DNA of 64,000 nucleotides from a bacterium (GCA_905221345.1 CAJNCW010000002.1:124001-188000); one strand, 5' to 3'. Positions 26,406-35,822 are shown, numbered from the stretch's first letter. The notes: generated from the letters alone by a model not told the origin. Numbers and translations are program-made.

Positions 26406-27479
26406 ATGGCCAATATTTTTGACTACTTGAATGATGTAGCATACGATTCCTTTTATGACCTTCCCGTGAATGAGTTAGATGTTCTTGCCTTGACCGAATT
26501 AACCTACCTTGCTTTTGATGGTGTAGTCACCCAAGAACCCCAACGCCTCATAGAACTAGCATCTCAAATCCCTAGAGAAACGACTATGTTGACCAGCAAA
26601 AACCGCCTCCAGTTATTGGAGCAGCTCGCTCAACACAAACGCTTTAAAAATTGCAAGCTCTCAGACTTTATCAACGACATCGATCCTGAATTGCAAAAAC
26701 AGTTTGCAGCCATGACCTATCGTATCAGCCTCGACACCTATTTGCTTGTTTTTCGCGGAACGGATGATAGCATCATCGGTTGGAAAGAAGATTTCCATAT
26801 GACCTATATGAAGGAAATTCCAGCTCAAAAACATGCCCTCCAGTATTTACAGGACTTTTTTGCCCAACATCCTAACCAAAAGGTTATCCTAGCAGGACAC
26901 TCAAAAGGGGGCAATCTAGCTGTCTATGCTGCCAGTCAACTTGATTCCCTTTTACAAAAAAACATTGTCGCTGTCTATACTTTTGATGCGCCTGGGCTTC
27001 ACAAGGAACTAACCGAAACACCAGGCTATCAAAACATGATGGAAAGAACGAAAGTATTTCTTCCTCAAGGTTCTATCATCGGGATGATGCTGAAAATTCC
27101 TGACAAAAAAATCGTCGTTCGAAGCACCGCCCTAGGTGGTCTTGCCCAGCATGACACCTTTAGTTGGCAGGTTGAAGACAAGCACTTTGTCCAACTAGAC
27201 GAGACAAATAGTGACAGCCAGCAAGTCGATACTACCTTCAAGGAATGGGTTGAAACAGTTCCTGATGAAGAATTGCAGCTCTACTTCGACCTCTTTTTCG
27301 GAATCATTCTCGATGCAGGTATCTCCTCTATCAACGACCTCTCTTCCTTCAAGGTCATTGAACACATTCATCAACTCTTTGTCCAAGCTCAATCCCTCAC
27401 TCCCGAAGAAAGAGAAACCATGGGGCGCTTAACCCAACTCTTGATTGATACTCGCTACCAAGCATGGAAAAATCGTTAA
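26406..27479 (+). CDS. DUF2974/Mbeg1-like alpha/beta hydrolase
   Basis: 357-residue cytosolic protein. The opening NIFDYLNDVAYDSFYDLPVNELDVLALTELTYLAFDG is characteristic of DUF2974. It also has YLLVFRGTDDSIIGWKEDF (lipase-3-like oxyanion region) and the nucleophile elbow VILAGHSKGGNLAVYAAS (Ser in GHSKGG). A later Asp and His complete a plausible triad (e.g. AQHDTFSW). Lipase or esterase activity is inferred; the substrate is unknown. AAAGGAG precedes the ATG and a strong terminator follows. Confidence 0.85.
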   Translation: MANIFDYLNDVAYDSFYDLPVNELDVLALTELTYLAFDGVVTQEPQRLIELASQIPRETTMLTSKNRLQLLEQLAQHKRFKNCKLSDFINDIDPELQKQFAAMTYRISLDTYLLVFRGTDDSIIGWKEDFHMTYMKEIPAQKHALQYLQDFFAQHPNQKVILAGHSKGGNLAVYAASQLDSLLQKNIVAVYTFDAPGLHKELTETPGYQNMMERTKVFLPQGSIIGMMLKIPDKKIVVRSTALGGLAQHDTFSWQVEDKHFVQLDETNSDSQQVDTTFKEWVETVPDEELQLYFDLFFGIILDAGISSINDLSSFKVIEHIHQLFVQAQSLTPEERETMGRLTQLLIDTRYQAWKNR

Positions 27480-27484
27480 GATAA

Positions 27485-27520
27485 GAAAGTCAATGAATCA
27501 CCCGATTCCTTGACTTTTTT
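27485..27520 (+). terminator. Terminator after the DUF2974 gene
   Basis: AAAGTCAATGAATC, loop ACCC, GATTCCTTGACTTTTTT: a long stem with a T-tract. Confidence 0.92.
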
Positions 27521-27559
27521 AGAAAAAAGGGGCAGAAAAGTCTGTCTAAATCACAAACC

Positions 27560-27588
27560 TTGACGAGAGATTCTTTTTTTGTTAAAAT
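27560..27588 (+). promoter_or_regulatory. Promoter of the NADPH oxidase-like gene
   Basis: TTGACG (27560-27565), 17-base spacer, TAAAAT (27583-27588). A perfect inverted repeat begins at the end of the -10. Confidence 0.78.
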
Positions 27589-27607
27589 GTAATAATACTT
27601 ATTACAT
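27587..27607. promoter_or_regulatory. Operator-like inverted repeat at the NADPH oxidase promoter
   Basis: ATGTAATAA (27587-27595), spacer TAC, TTATTACAT (27599-27607): perfect 9-bp arms over the predicted transcript start. It does not fit the Rex, PerR, CcpA or Met-box patterns I know. Confidence 0.7.
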
Positions 27608-27642
27608 CTAATATAAGATAATCCATGAAAGGACTTCTACTT

Positions 27643-28836
27643 ATGAAATCATTAAAGGGTATTTTATTTATCGGACTTAGTATGCTTCTGACTATCCTAG
27701 CTTGGCTCAGTTCAGGTGCTAGTCAGTTTCTAATCCCTGGTTTAGCTCTCACTACCCTCTCACTTACTTTTATACTAGCTAGCCGTTTACCCCTGCTTGA
27801 GGCTTGGTTTAACGGACTTGAAAAGATGTATCTAGCTCATAAATTCACCGCTTTTCTATCCATTCTCCTACTAACTCTACACAACTTTAGCATGGGCGGT
27901 CTCTGGGGTTCGCATTTGGCCGCCCAGTTTGGAAATATCGCTATCTATATCTTTATCAGCATTGTTCTGGTTGCCTATCTGGGACAATATATCCAGTATG
28001 AAGCATGGAGATGGATTCATCGATTGGTTTATCTAGCCTATATCTTTGGCCTTTTTCATGTTTTGATGATCATGGGAAATCGTCTCCTCTCCTTTAGTTT
28101 CCTAGGTCTTATCTTTGGAATCTATGCTATTTTAGGCTTGCTTGCAGGTTTTTATATTATTTTCCTTTATCAAAAGGTCGGTTTCACCTATCTTGGAAAA
28201 ATCGTAGGAAACAAACGCCTCAACCACGATACGGCTGAAATTGAAATAGAGCTCAGTCATCCTTTCACCTACGAATATGGACAATTTGCCTTTCTAAAAA
28301 TTTTCCAAAAAGGTTTTGAGACTGCTCCACATCCCTTCTCCATCTCTGGAGGGCAAGGACGAACTCTTTATTTTACGATTAAAAACTCTGGTGACCACAC
28401 CAAGAATATCTATGACAATCTTCAAGTTGATAGCAAAGTTGCGGTTGATCGCGCCTATGGGCATATGACTATGGAACACGGTCCAAAGCAGCAAATCTGG
28501 ATCGCAGGCGGAATTGGAATTACACCTTTCATCTCTTATATCCGCGAGCATCCTATCCTAGACAAGAGCGTCCGCTTCTACTATAGTTTCCGTGGAGAGG
28601 AAAATGCTGTCTACCTAGATCTACTTCGAGACTACACCCGTCAAAATGCTAACTTTGACCTGCAGCTGGTCGATAGCAATGAAAAAGGATTCCTGACTTT
28701 GGATCAAGAAGAAATCCCTGACCAAACTACGGTCTATATGTGTGGACCTCTTCCTATGATGAAGGCCCTTGCTAAGCAAATCAAGCAAAAGAATCCCAAA
28801 GCAAAACTCATTTACGAAGGTTTCAAGTTTAAATAA
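27643..28836 (+). CDS. SpNOX-like NADPH oxidase / ferric-reductase-type flavocytochrome
   Basis: Membrane flavohaem oxidoreductase that passes electrons from NAD(P)H through FAD and two haems across the membrane. S. pneumoniae SpNOX, recalled as a close match, makes superoxide. Six helices occupy about residues 5-190, with haem-ligand histidines in KFTAFLSILLLTLHNF and WIHRLVYLAYIFGLFHVL. The FNR half has HPFSISGGQG (FAD), WIAGGIGITPFI and VYMCGPLPMM (nucleotide), ending EGFKFK. An ATG at 27625 is also in frame, but AAAGGA overlaps it and serves the ATG at 27643, giving 397 residues. Confidence 0.9.
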   Translation: MKSLKGILFIGLSMLLTILAWLSSGASQFLIPGLALTTLSLTFILASRLPLLEAWFNGLEKMYLAHKFTAFLSILLLTLHNFSMGGLWGSHLAAQFGNIAIYIFISIVLVAYLGQYIQYEAWRWIHRLVYLAYIFGLFHVLMIMGNRLLSFSFLGLIFGIYAILGLLAGFYIIFLYQKVGFTYLGKIVGNKRLNHDTAEIEIELSHPFTYEYGQFAFLKIFQKGFETAPHPFSISGGQGRTLYFTIKNSGDHTKNIYDNLQVDSKVAVDRAYGHMTMEHGPKQQIWIAGGIGITPFISYIREHPILDKSVRFYYSFRGEENAVYLDLLRDYTRQNANFDLQLVDSNEKGFLTLDQEEIPDQTTVYMCGPLPMMKALAKQIKQKNPKAKLIYEGFKFK

Positions 28837-28842
28837 GATCAT

Positions 28843-28873
28843 TGTCCCTCTAACACAAAAGAGGGACTTTCTT
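28843..28873 (+). terminator. Terminator after the NADPH oxidase-like gene
   Basis: GTCCCTC, loop of about 10 bases, GAGGGACTTTCTTTT. Confidence 0.82.
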
Positions 28874-28937
28874 TTCACTTTATTTCCCTCTTCTATGCTA
28901 TACTTAATTTAGTACATTCTTTGAGATTGGAGCCAGT

Positions 28938-29567
28938 ATGAAAATCCATAAAACCGTGAATCCCGTTGCCTATGAAAATACTTATTACCTGGAAGGAGAT
29001 CAACACCTGATTGTGGTTGACCCAGGTAGCCATTGGGAGGCTATTCGCAAGACTATCGAAAAGATCAACAAACCAGTCTGTGCGATTCTCCTGACCCACA
29101 CCCACTACGACCATATTATGAGTCTGGACTTGGTTCGTGAGACTTTTGGAAATCCCCCAGTTTATGTAGCAGAGAGTGAAGCTAGCTGGCTTTACACTCC
29201 CGTAGACAATCTCTCTGGCCTGCCTCGTCACGATGATATGGCAGATGTGGTCGCAAAACCTGCAGAACACACCTTTGTCTTTCACGAGGAATACCAGCTT
29301 GAGGAATTTCGTTTTACAGCTCTACCAACCCCAGGGCACTCTATTGGCGGTGTTTCTATCGTCTTTCCTGATGCCCATCTAGTCTTGACGGGAGATGCTC
29401 TATTCCGAGAAACTATCGGACGGACAGACCTTCCTACAGGTAGCACGGAACAACTCCTTCATAGCATTCAGACGCAACTCTTCACCCTCCCTAACTACGA
29501 TGTCTACCCTGGGCATGGTCCAGCTACGACTATCGCTCACGAAAAGACCTTTAATCCCTTTTTCTAA
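28938..29567 (+). CDS. MBL-fold metallo-hydrolase
   Basis: 209 residues, glyoxalase II-like size. Zinc motif LLTHTHYDHIM (HxHxDH), PTPGHSIGGVSIVF (third His), LTGDALFRETIGRTDL (bridging Asp) and VYPGHGPATTI (last His) are all present. Substrates could be a thioester such as S-lactoyl-thiol or another small molecule; nothing nearby decides. It has its own start with GGAG and shares a terminator with convergent pepO. Its place beside pepO resembles the pneumococcal order, from memory. Confidence 0.88.
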   Translation: MKIHKTVNPVAYENTYYLEGDQHLIVVDPGSHWEAIRKTIEKINKPVCAILLTHTHYDHIMSLDLVRETFGNPPVYVAESEASWLYTPVDNLSGLPRHDDMADVVAKPAEHTFVFHEEYQLEEFRFTALPTPGHSIGGVSIVFPDAHLVLTGDALFRETIGRTDLPTGSTEQLLHSIQTQLFTLPNYDVYPGHGPATTIAHEKTFNPFF

Positions 29568-29572
29568 CAAGC

Positions 29573-29602
29573 AAAAAACCAAGGATAACATCCTTGGTTT
29601 TT
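29573..29602. terminator. Bidirectional terminator between the MBL gene and pepO
   Basis: AAAACCAAGGAT, loop AAC, ATCCTTGGTTTTT between convergent genes. Confidence 0.93.
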
Positions 29603-29605
29603 GTC

Positions 29606-31498
29606 TTACCAAATAATCACACGGTCCTCTGGTGAACGCCACATGCCGTCGCCTTCTTTGACATCGTATGTTGTAAAGAAGTCATCGAAGTTTGGTACTT
29701 GCACATTGACACGGAGTTTAGCAGGCGCGTGCACGTCGACACTGGCCATGAGTTTCATCAATTCTGGACGACCTTTCATACGCCAAATGCGAGCAAAGTT
29801 GTGGAAGAATTCTTCAGCTGAGAAGTCTGGTTCTCTCTTAGCAGCTTCAAGGGCTGCAGCAATTCCTCCCAAGTCAGCAACGTTTTCAGACACGGTTAGT
29901 TTCCCGTTGATTCTTGCACCGTAAGATTCTTGCCCATCAAACTGGTCGATAACTTTTTGTGTTTTTTCTTTGAAAGCAGTATAGTCACTCTCTGTCCACC
30001 AATCCTTGAGGCTACCATTTTCATCAAAGGACGCACCATTTGTGTCAAAGGCATGAGAGATTTCATGGGCAATAACAGCACCAATCCCACCATAGTTGGC
30101 AGAAGACGACTGATGCAAATCATAGAATGGAGCCTGTAAAATGGCAGCTGGGAAGACAATCAAGTTCTTCTGAGGATTGTAGTAGGCATTAACCATGTGA
30201 GCAGGCATGCCCCACTCCTTGTAGTCAACCGGTTGGTTCCACTTGCTCCAGCTGTGCTTGATTTCCACACGCGCAAAGGCTAGGGCATTCTCAAAGAGAC
30301 TAGCAGTTTCGTCCACTACTTTGTCCTTGTAGCGTTCTGGCAATTCCTCTGGATAACCGATATAAGGCTTGATGACATTGAGTTTGACAATGGCCTTGTC
30401 ACGCGTTTCAGGTGTGAGCCAGTCGTTCTTAGCCAAGCGTTCCTTATAAACGTCAATCATAGTCGCTACTTTTTTCTCTACGTCTGCCTTAGCTTCTGGG
30501 GAGAATTTTTCATGCGCATACCAGAGGCCAAGAGCTTGCTTGAAAGGACCTTGAGCCAAGTGATAGGCTGCCTTGACCTTGTCCTGAGCTTCTGGAACAC
30601 CTGAAAGGGCACGACCATAAGCACCTGACAAGATACGAATCTCATCTGTGAGATAGCTTGTTGATAGATTGACCACACCCAAAATCAAGGTTGCTTTGAG
30701 TAGAGGCCATGCTTCTTCACTATAGAATTGATCTGCTGCTTGCCAGAAACGTTCCTCATCTACGATAACCTTGTCTGGAGTCTGTCCAATCACTGCTTGG
30801 AAGAAATCATCTAAAGGTAGGGCAGGAGCAAATTTCTTGAAATCTTCATAAGCGTATGGATGGTAGAGTTTGGCATATTCTGAACTTTCTTCGTTAGAAA
30901 GCACCACAGCCGCAATGCGACGGTCCAATTCCAATCTCTTCTCTAGTAAGTCTGCGATTTCCTCATCTGAAAAATCATAGGCTTTGAGAAGATTCGTAGT
31001 ACTTTCCTTCCAAAGAGTCAAGAGCTCCTCACGCTGAGGATGGTCTTCAGCGTAGTAAGTTGTATCTGGCAAAATCGTCCCTGGTGCACTTGCCCAGAGA
31101 ACATTGGTTCTGGCATCCATAAAATCTGGTGATACACCAAAAGGCAAGAAGTTGGGCTTCCCTGCTAGTTCAAACGCTGCTAGTTTGCTAGTAAAATCTG
31201 CAAAACTCTCCAAGTCTTGGTATTCCTTGAGTAGAGGAAGGACAGGCTTAATCCCATATGCTTCTCTCTTGTCAAAATCACGTACCATACGATGGTACTT
31301 AACAAAGTTTGCGAGGATGGCATCCTCTGGAACCTCTTCACCTACCAACCACTTGTCCGTAGTTTCCAACATCAACTCTTCAATTTCCTCATCAAGGTCA
31401 ATAAAGCCACCTGTTCGAGATTTATCAGCTGGAATCACAGCTGTTTTTTCCCATTCGCCATTGACTGCATCATAAAAATCATCTTGATAACGTGTCAT
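29606..31498 (-). CDS. pepO: Endopeptidase PepO (M13 neprilysin family)
   Basis: Zinc endopeptidase of 630 residues that cleaves oligopeptides. The pneumococcal enzyme is also reported at the surface, binding plasminogen and complement factors. The zinc site is GAVIAHEISHAFDTNG (HExxH) with the third ligand in SENVADLGGIAAAL (ENxxD), and the M13 substrate segment VNAYYNPQKNLIVFPAAILQ is intact. No signal peptide is visible, so any surface role is non-classical. It is divergent from psaBCA and convergent with the MBL gene. Confidence 0.95.
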   Translation of the reverse strand: MTRYQDDFYDAVNGEWEKTAVIPADKSRTGGFIDLDEEIEELMLETTDKWLVGEEVPEDAILANFVKYHRMVRDFDKREAYGIKPVLPLLKEYQDLESFADFTSKLAAFELAGKPNFLPFGVSPDFMDARTNVLWASAPGTILPDTTYYAEDHPQREELLTLWKESTTNLLKAYDFSDEEIADLLEKRLELDRRIAAVVLSNEESSEYAKLYHPYAYEDFKKFAPALPLDDFFQAVIGQTPDKVIVDEERFWQAADQFYSEEAWPLLKATLILGVVNLSTSYLTDEIRILSGAYGRALSGVPEAQDKVKAAYHLAQGPFKQALGLWYAHEKFSPEAKADVEKKVATMIDVYKERLAKNDWLTPETRDKAIVKLNVIKPYIGYPEELPERYKDKVVDETASLFENALAFARVEIKHSWSKWNQPVDYKEWGMPAHMVNAYYNPQKNLIVFPAAILQAPFYDLHQSSSANYGGIGAVIAHEISHAFDTNGASFDENGSLKDWWTESDYTAFKEKTQKVIDQFDGQESYGARINGKLTVSENVADLGGIAAALEAAKREPDFSAEEFFHNFARIWRMKGRPELMKLMASVDVHAPAKLRVNVQVPNFDDFFTTYDVKEGDGMWRSPEDRVIIW

Positions 31499-31615
31499 CT
31501 TGTTCTCGCTTTCATATTTTCACTTATTCTTAGCTTAGCAAAAAAATCTAGGGAATGCAATCAAAAATAAATTTCTTATATCTTTCATTTTATTGTTATT
31601 TTATTAAATTTTTTA

Positions 31616-31637
31616 AAAATTAACTTGACTTAATTTT
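31616..31637. promoter_or_regulatory. PsaR/ScaR-type manganese operator of psaBCA
   Basis: AAAATTAA (31616-31623) and TTAATTTT (31630-31637) with a 6-base core CTTGAC form a palindrome over the -35. Streptococcal ScaR/PsaR regulators are known to bind such AT-rich palindromes at the Mn transporter promoter. Confidence 0.78.
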
Positions 31638-31653
31638 TTTTTTAATGTATATT
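31625..31653 (+). promoter_or_regulatory. psaBCA promoter
   Basis: TTGACT (31625-31630), 17-base T-rich spacer, TATATT (31648-31653). The -35 lies inside the PsaR-type palindrome, which fits repression when manganese is plentiful. Confidence 0.8.
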
Positions 31654-31677
31654 AAATACGGGAGGGAGGAATTTGTT

Positions 31678-32400
31678 ATGATACGTATTGAACACCTCAG
31701 CGTCTCCTACAAAGAAACGCTGGCACTAAAGGATATCTCACTAGTGCTCCACGGACCAACTATTACCGGAATTATTGGTCCAAACGGTGCTGGAAAATCA
31801 ACTTTATTAAAAGGTATGTTGGGAATTATCCCACATGAAGGTCAGGCCTTCCTCGACGACAAAGAATTCAAGAAATCTTTACATCGAGTTGCCTATGTCG
31901 AGCAAAAAATCCATATCGACTACAATTTCCCTATCAAGGTTAAGGAATGCGTCTCGCTGGGACTCTATCCATCTATCCCACTCTTTCACACCTTAAAGGC
32001 CAGCCACTGGAAAAAAGTGGCAGATGCACTTGAAATCGTTGGACTCTCAGACTATGCTGATCGCCAAATCAGCCAGCTCTCAGGAGGACAATTCCAACGT
32101 GTGTTGATTGCCCGTTGCTTAGTGCAGGAAGCTGACTACATCTTTTTAGATGAGCCTTTTGCCGGGATTGACTCGATCAGTGAAGAGATTATCATGAATA
32201 CGCTGAGAGACCTAAAAAAAGCTGGTAAAACAGTTCTCATCGTCCATCATGACCTCAGCAAAGTCCCCCATTATTTCGACCAAGTTTTGCTTCTCAATCG
32301 AGAATTAATAGACCTTGGTCCGACCGAAGAAACCTTTACCGAGGCCAATCTCAAGAAGGCCTACGGTAGCAAACTCTTTTTCAATGGAGGTGACCTATGA
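31678..32400 (+). CDS. psaB: Manganese ABC transporter ATP-binding protein PsaB
   Basis: ATPase of the Mn(II) importer, 240 residues from the ATG at 31678, which follows GGGAGGGAGGA; an upstream in-frame start lacks a ribosome site. Walker [13 protein letters not shown], signature [16 protein letters not shown], Walker [13 protein letters not shown] and the H-loop [14 protein letters not shown] segment (VLIVHHDLS) are present. It overlaps psaC by the ATGA arrangement, which suggests translational coupling. Confidence 0.95.
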   Translation: MIRIEHLSVSYKETLALKDISLVLHGPTITGIIGPNGAGKSTLLKGMLGIIPHEGQAFLDDKEFKKSLHRVAYVEQKIHIDYNFPIKVKECVSLGLYPSIPLFHTLKASHWKKVADALEIVGLSDYADRQISQLSGGQFQRVLIARCLVQEADYIFLDEPFAGIDSISEEIIMNTLRDLKKAGKTVLIVHHDLSKVPHYFDQVLLLNRELIDLGPTEETFTEANLKKAYGSKLFFNGGDL

Positions 32401-33245
32401 TAGCAGAATTTATCGATGGATTGCAAAATTTCCATTTCCTACAAAACGCCTTGATCACAGCTATTGTCATCGGAGTCGTTGCTGGAGCTGTGGGATGTTT
32501 TATCATCCTACGTGGTATGTCTCTCATGGGAGATGCCATCTCTCACGCAGTTTTGCCTGGCGTAGCCCTTTCCTTTATCCTGGGAATTGATTTCTTTATT
32601 GGAGCGATCATCTTTGGTTTGATGGCTTCCATCATCATTACCTATATCAAGGGAAACTCTATCATCAAGAGTGATACTGCCATTGGTATTACCTTTTCAT
32701 CTTTCTTAGCCCTAGGTGTCATCTTGATTAGTGTTGCCAAGAGTTCTACAGACCTCTTCCATATCCTTTTTGGGAATATCCTCGCTGTCCAAGATACGGA
32801 CATGTGGGTTACCATTAGTATGGGGGCATTGATTCTCTTGATTATCGGGATTTTCTTTAAACAACTATTGATTACATCCTTTGACGAGCTCCTGGCTAAA
32901 GCCATGGGAATGCCCGTTAATTTCTACCACTATCTGCTCATGGTGCTCTTGACCCTTGTGTCAGTCACTGCCATGCAAAGTGTTGGAACCATTCTTATCG
33001 TGGCCATGTTGATCACCCCAGCTGCGACGGCTTACCTTTATGCTAATAGCCTAAAGAGCATGATTTTTCTTTCATCAGGCCTAGGAGCTCTGGCTTCTGT
33101 TGTAGGACTCTTTATCGGCTATAGTTTCAATCTCGCAGCAGGATCCAGCATCGTGCTCACATCCGCCAGCTTCTTTCTAATCAGTTTCTTTATCTCTCCT
33201 AAGCAACGATACTTGAAACTGAAAAACAAAAAAATCATTAAATAA
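32397..33245 (+). CDS. psaC: Manganese ABC transporter permease PsaC
   Basis: Membrane subunit of the ABC-3 family, 282 residues, with about eight hydrophobic helices beginning [44 protein letters not shown], a family signature that includes the [11 protein letters not shown] coupling region. It ends with a short basic tail ([14 protein letters not shown]). It is the second gene of psaBCA, overlapping psaB by 4 bases and followed by psaA after 26 bases. Confidence 0.95.
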   Translation: MIAEFIDGLQNFHFLQNALITAIVIGVVAGAVGCFIILRGMSLMGDAISHAVLPGVALSFILGIDFFIGAIIFGLMASIIITYIKGNSIIKSDTAIGITFSSFLALGVILISVAKSSTDLFHILFGNILAVQDTDMWVTISMGALILLIIGIFFKQLLITSFDELLAKAMGMPVNFYHYLLMVLLTLVSVTAMQSVGTILIVAMLITPAATAYLYANSLKSMIFLSSGLGALASVVGLFIGYSFNLAAGSSIVLTSASFFLISFFISPKQRYLKLKNKKIIK

Positions 33246-33271
33246 CGGGGAAACCCTTTTGGAGGAATCTA

Positions 33272-34204
33272 ATGAAAAAATTAGGTACTTTGCTTGTTCT
33301 TTTTCTTTCTATCATTGGATTAGCTGCCTGTGCTAGCGGAAAAAAAGATACGGCTTCTACAAACCAAAAACTAAAAGTTGTTGCTACAAACTCAATCATC
33401 GCTGATATTACCAAAAATATCGCTGGTGACAAGATTGATCTTCACAGTATCGTTCCTGTTGGTCAAGACCCACACGAATACGAACCACTCCCTGAAGACG
33501 TTAAGAAAACCTCTCAAGCTGACTTGATTTTCTACAACGGTATCAACCTTGAAACTGGTGGCAATGCTTGGTTTACCAAATTGGTCGAAAATGCCAAGAA
33601 AACTGAAAACAAAGACTACTTTGCAGTTAGTGACGGCGTAGACATCATCTACCTTGAAGGTCAAAACGAAAAAGGCAAAGAAGACCCACACGCTTGGCTC
33701 AACCTTGAAAATGGGATGATTTATGCTAAAAATATCGCTAAACAGCTGATCGCTAAGGATCCTAGCAACAAGGAATTCTACGAAAAAAATCTCAAAGACT
33801 ATACTGAAAAACTAGACAAACTGGACAAGGAAGCCAAAGAGAAATTTAACAATATCCCTGCTGAGAAGAAACTCATCGTAACCAGCGAAGGATGCTTCAA
33901 ATACTTCTCTAAAGCCTACGGTGTCCCAAGTGCCTACATCTGGGAAATCAACACAGAAGAAGAAGGTACTCCTGAACAAATCAAAACCTTGGTTGAAAAA
34001 CTTCGCCAAACAAAAGTTCCATCACTCTTTGTTGAATCAAGTGTCGATGACCGTCCAATGAAGACTGTTTCACAAGACACAAATATCCCAATCTACGCAC
34101 AAATCTTTACTGACTCAATCGCTGAAGAAGGTAAAGAAGGTGACAGCTACTACAACATGATGAAATACAACCTTGACAAGATTGCTGAAGGTTTGTCTAA
34201 GTAA
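33272..34204 (+). CDS. psaA: Manganese-binding lipoprotein PsaA
   Basis: Solute receptor of the Mn importer and a well-known surface adhesin/antigen, 310 residues. The lipobox LAAC follows a 20-residue signal ([20 protein letters not shown]), so Cys20 is lipidated. The cluster-9 fold and metal ligands can be read: [11 protein letters not shown] (His67-region), [11 protein letters not shown] (second His), a Glu in [14 protein letters not shown], and the final Asp in [13 protein letters not shown]. It is the last gene of psaBCA; an interspersed repeat and a terminator follow before tpx. Confidence 0.96.
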   Translation: MKKLGTLLVLFLSIIGLAACASGKKDTASTNQKLKVVATNSIIADITKNIAGDKIDLHSIVPVGQDPHEYEPLPEDVKKTSQADLIFYNGINLETGGNAWFTKLVENAKKTENKDYFAVSDGVDIIYLEGQNEKGKEDPHAWLNLENGMIYAKNIAKQLIAKDPSNKEFYEKNLKDYTEKLDKLDKEAKEKFNNIPAEKKLIVTSEGCFKYFSKAYGVPSAYIWEINTEEEGTPEQIKTLVEKLRQTKVPSLFVESSVDDRPMKTVSQDTNIPIYAQIFTDSIAEEGKEGDSYYNMMKYNLDKIAEGLSK

Positions 34205-34321
34205 TCTAGCCATTCACCTATCTTATCCTAGATTATAAACTTGTTTTATCGTTCTTTTTGTTTCTGCTTTGATAGCTCAATCATTATACATGTAAACGAG
34301 ATCAAATTTTAACAGATATTT

Positions 34322-34445
34322 CTTTCCGTAGTGGTATCCTAGATAAGAACTCTGTACTTATCTAGGACGGAATTTTTGAGACGTTAGGCTCAAAAATTAG
34401 GGATGAAATTCCGAAGGAAGTTGCTTCCGTCCGCACTACTTAAAA
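34322..34445. repeat. Interspersed structured repeat, copy 1 (RUP/MITE-like)
   Basis: About 122 bases from CTTTCCG to ACTTAA, with short terminal inverted repeats GTAGTG / CACTAC. Inside is a perfect 11-bp hairpin (TCCTAGATAAG 34337-34347 and CTTATCTAGGA 34357-34367). Next come a nested hairpin (CGGAATTT...AAATTCCG around TTTTTGAG...CTCAAAAA) and a small GGAAG/CTTCC hairpin. A second copy lies at 58732-58856. Size and structure suggest a non-autonomous element of the pneumococcal RUP kind; this assignment is from memory and tentative. Confidence 0.65.
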
Positions 34446-34472
34446 GAAATATCATAATAAAACTAAAATTTA

Positions 34473-34509
34473 AAAAACGTCGTTCTCACATGAACTGGCG
34501 TTTTTTTTG
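34473..34509 (+). terminator. Terminator upstream of tpx
   Basis: AAAACG-T-CGTTC, loop, GAAC-TG-GCGTTTTTTTT. It probably ends psaBCA transcription, so tpx may have its own promoter. Confidence 0.75.
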
Positions 34510-34587
34510 TTTTCATTTTCCAGTCAAATCATTGGAAAAATCTGACAATTCTCGGTAAAATAAAAGAAAAAAGAATGGAGTAGTTTC

Positions 34588-35082
34588 ATGACCACTTTTC
34601 TCGGAAATCCTGTAACCTTTACAGGTAAACAACTGCAAGTCGGAGACAAGGCACTTGACTTTTCTCTTACGACAACCGATCTCTCTAAAAAAACTCTAGC
34701 CGACTTTGACGGAAAGAAAAAAGTCTTGAGTGTTGTCCCTTCTATCGATACTGGCATCTGCTCAACGCAAACACGTCGATTCAACCAAGAACTAGCTAAC
34801 CTCGACAACACCGTCGTTCTTACAGTATCTATGGACCTACCTTTTGCCCAAGGACGCTGGTGTGGGGCTGAAGGCCTTGACAATGCCATCATGCTTTCAG
34901 ACTACTTCGACCATTCTTTCGGACGTGATTATGCCCTCTTGATCAACGAATGGCATCTCCTTGCGCGTGCCGTCTTTGTTCTCGATACTGACAATGTCAT
35001 CCGTTACGTAGAATATGTTGACAACATTAACACGGAACCAGACTTTGAAGCTGCCATTGCTGCAGTGAAAGAACTGGACTAA
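34588..35082 (+). CDS. tpx: Thiol peroxidase
   Basis: Peroxiredoxin of 164 residues that reduces H2O2 and alkyl peroxides, important for streptococci that make peroxide themselves. The peroxidatic Cys is in [17 protein letters not shown] (Cys near 58) and the probable resolving Cys in [11 protein letters not shown] (near 92), the atypical 2-Cys Tpx pattern. GGAG precedes the ATG. It is the classical neighbour of the manganese transporter (psaD in older pneumococcal naming) and is followed by psaR. Confidence 0.96.
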   Translation: MTTFLGNPVTFTGKQLQVGDKALDFSLTTTDLSKKTLADFDGKKKVLSVVPSIDTGICSTQTRRFNQELANLDNTVVLTVSMDLPFAQGRWCGAEGLDNAIMLSDYFDHSFGRDYALLINEWHLLARAVFVLDTDNVIRYVEYVDNINTEPDFEAAIAAVKELD

Positions 35083-35105
35083 AATCAAAGCCATTATGGC
35101 AGAAG

Positions 35106-35128
35106 GCTAGAGAAATCTAGCTTTTTTT
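35106..35128 (+). terminator. Terminator after tpx
   Basis: GCTAGA, loop GAAA, TCTAGC, then seven T. The T-tract runs directly into the psaR extended -10. Confidence 0.88.
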
Positions 35129-35136
35129 GATATACT
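35128..35136 (+). promoter_or_regulatory. Extended -10 promoter of psaR
   Basis: TG-A-TATACT immediately after the tpx terminator. The region where a -35 would lie is occupied by the terminator stem. Confidence 0.6.
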
Positions 35137-35165
35137 AGATGGAGAGAAAAGACAAGAGGGAACGA

Positions 35166-35816
35166 ATGACGCCAAATAAAGAAGACTACCTAAAATGTAT
35201 TTATGAAATCGGTACGGAAATGCAAAAAATCACCAATAAAGAAATTGCTGCCCGTATGCAGGTCTCTCCACCTGCCGTAACAGAGATGATCAAACGCATG
35301 AAAAGTGAAAATCTCATCCTCAAGGACAAGGAGAATGGCTATCTATTGACAGATATTGGGCTCAAACTAGTCTCCGAGCTCTATCGCAAACACCGGTTGA
35401 TTGAAGTCTTTCTAGTTCACCATCTAGACTATACCAGCGATCAAATCCACGAGGAAGCTGAGGTCCTAGAGCACACTGTCTCTGACCTCTTTGTGGAGAG
35501 ATTGGATAAACTGCTTGGCTTCCCTCAAACCTGTCCCCACGGTGGAACTATTCCTGCTAAAGGAGAACTCTTGGTTGAGATCAACAACCTACCTCTAGCA
35601 GATACCAAAGAGGCTGGAACCTATCTCCTGACTCGGGTTCACGATAGCTTTGATCTGCTCAAATACTTAGAAAAGCATGAAATTCATATCGGTGACCAAC
35701 TCCAAGTCAAGCAGTTTGATAGCTTTTCCAATAGCTTTACACTGGTCAACAAAGGTGAAGATCTTCAAGTTGGTATCGATATCGCCAAACAACTCTATGT
35801 CGAAAAAATCAACTAA
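35166..35816 (+). CDS. psaR: Manganese-dependent DtxR-family repressor PsaR (ScaR/MntR-like)
   Basis: 216 residues from MTPNKEDYLKCIYEIG. It has the N-terminal winged helix (TNKEIAARMQVSPPAVTEMIKRMKSENLI), a dimerisation/metal domain with HRLIEVFLVHHLDY, HEEAEVLEHTVSD (metal His/Glu) and FPQTCPHGGTIP, and a C-terminal FeoA/SH3-like domain. In streptococci this protein represses the Mn transporter when Mn(II) is bound; a matching palindrome lies at the psaBCA promoter in this window. A start at 35139 would precede the ribosome site AGAGGG, so 35166 is preferred. Confidence 0.94.
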   Translation: MTPNKEDYLKCIYEIGTEMQKITNKEIAARMQVSPPAVTEMIKRMKSENLILKDKENGYLLTDIGLKLVSELYRKHRLIEVFLVHHLDYTSDQIHEEAEVLEHTVSDLFVERLDKLLGFPQTCPHGGTIPAKGELLVEINNLPLADTKEAGTYLLTRVHDSFDLLKYLEKHEIHIGDQLQVKQFDSFSNSFTLVNKGEDLQVGIDIAKQLYVEKIN

Positions 35817-35822
35817 CCCCTT

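Larger units (their letters stand above)
34205..34587. other. Intergenic region between psaA and tpx
   Basis: The 383 bases hold a structured interspersed repeat (34322-34445) and, further on, a terminator (34473-34509). The first 115 bases show nothing I can name. The tpx promoter should lie after the terminator, in AT-rich sequence, but no strong hexamer pair is evident. Confidence 0.6.

Noticed and set aside
27587..27607. PerR, Rex or CcpA box at the NADPH oxidase promoter
   Set aside because: The arms and spacing do not match these consensus sites when laid out base by base.
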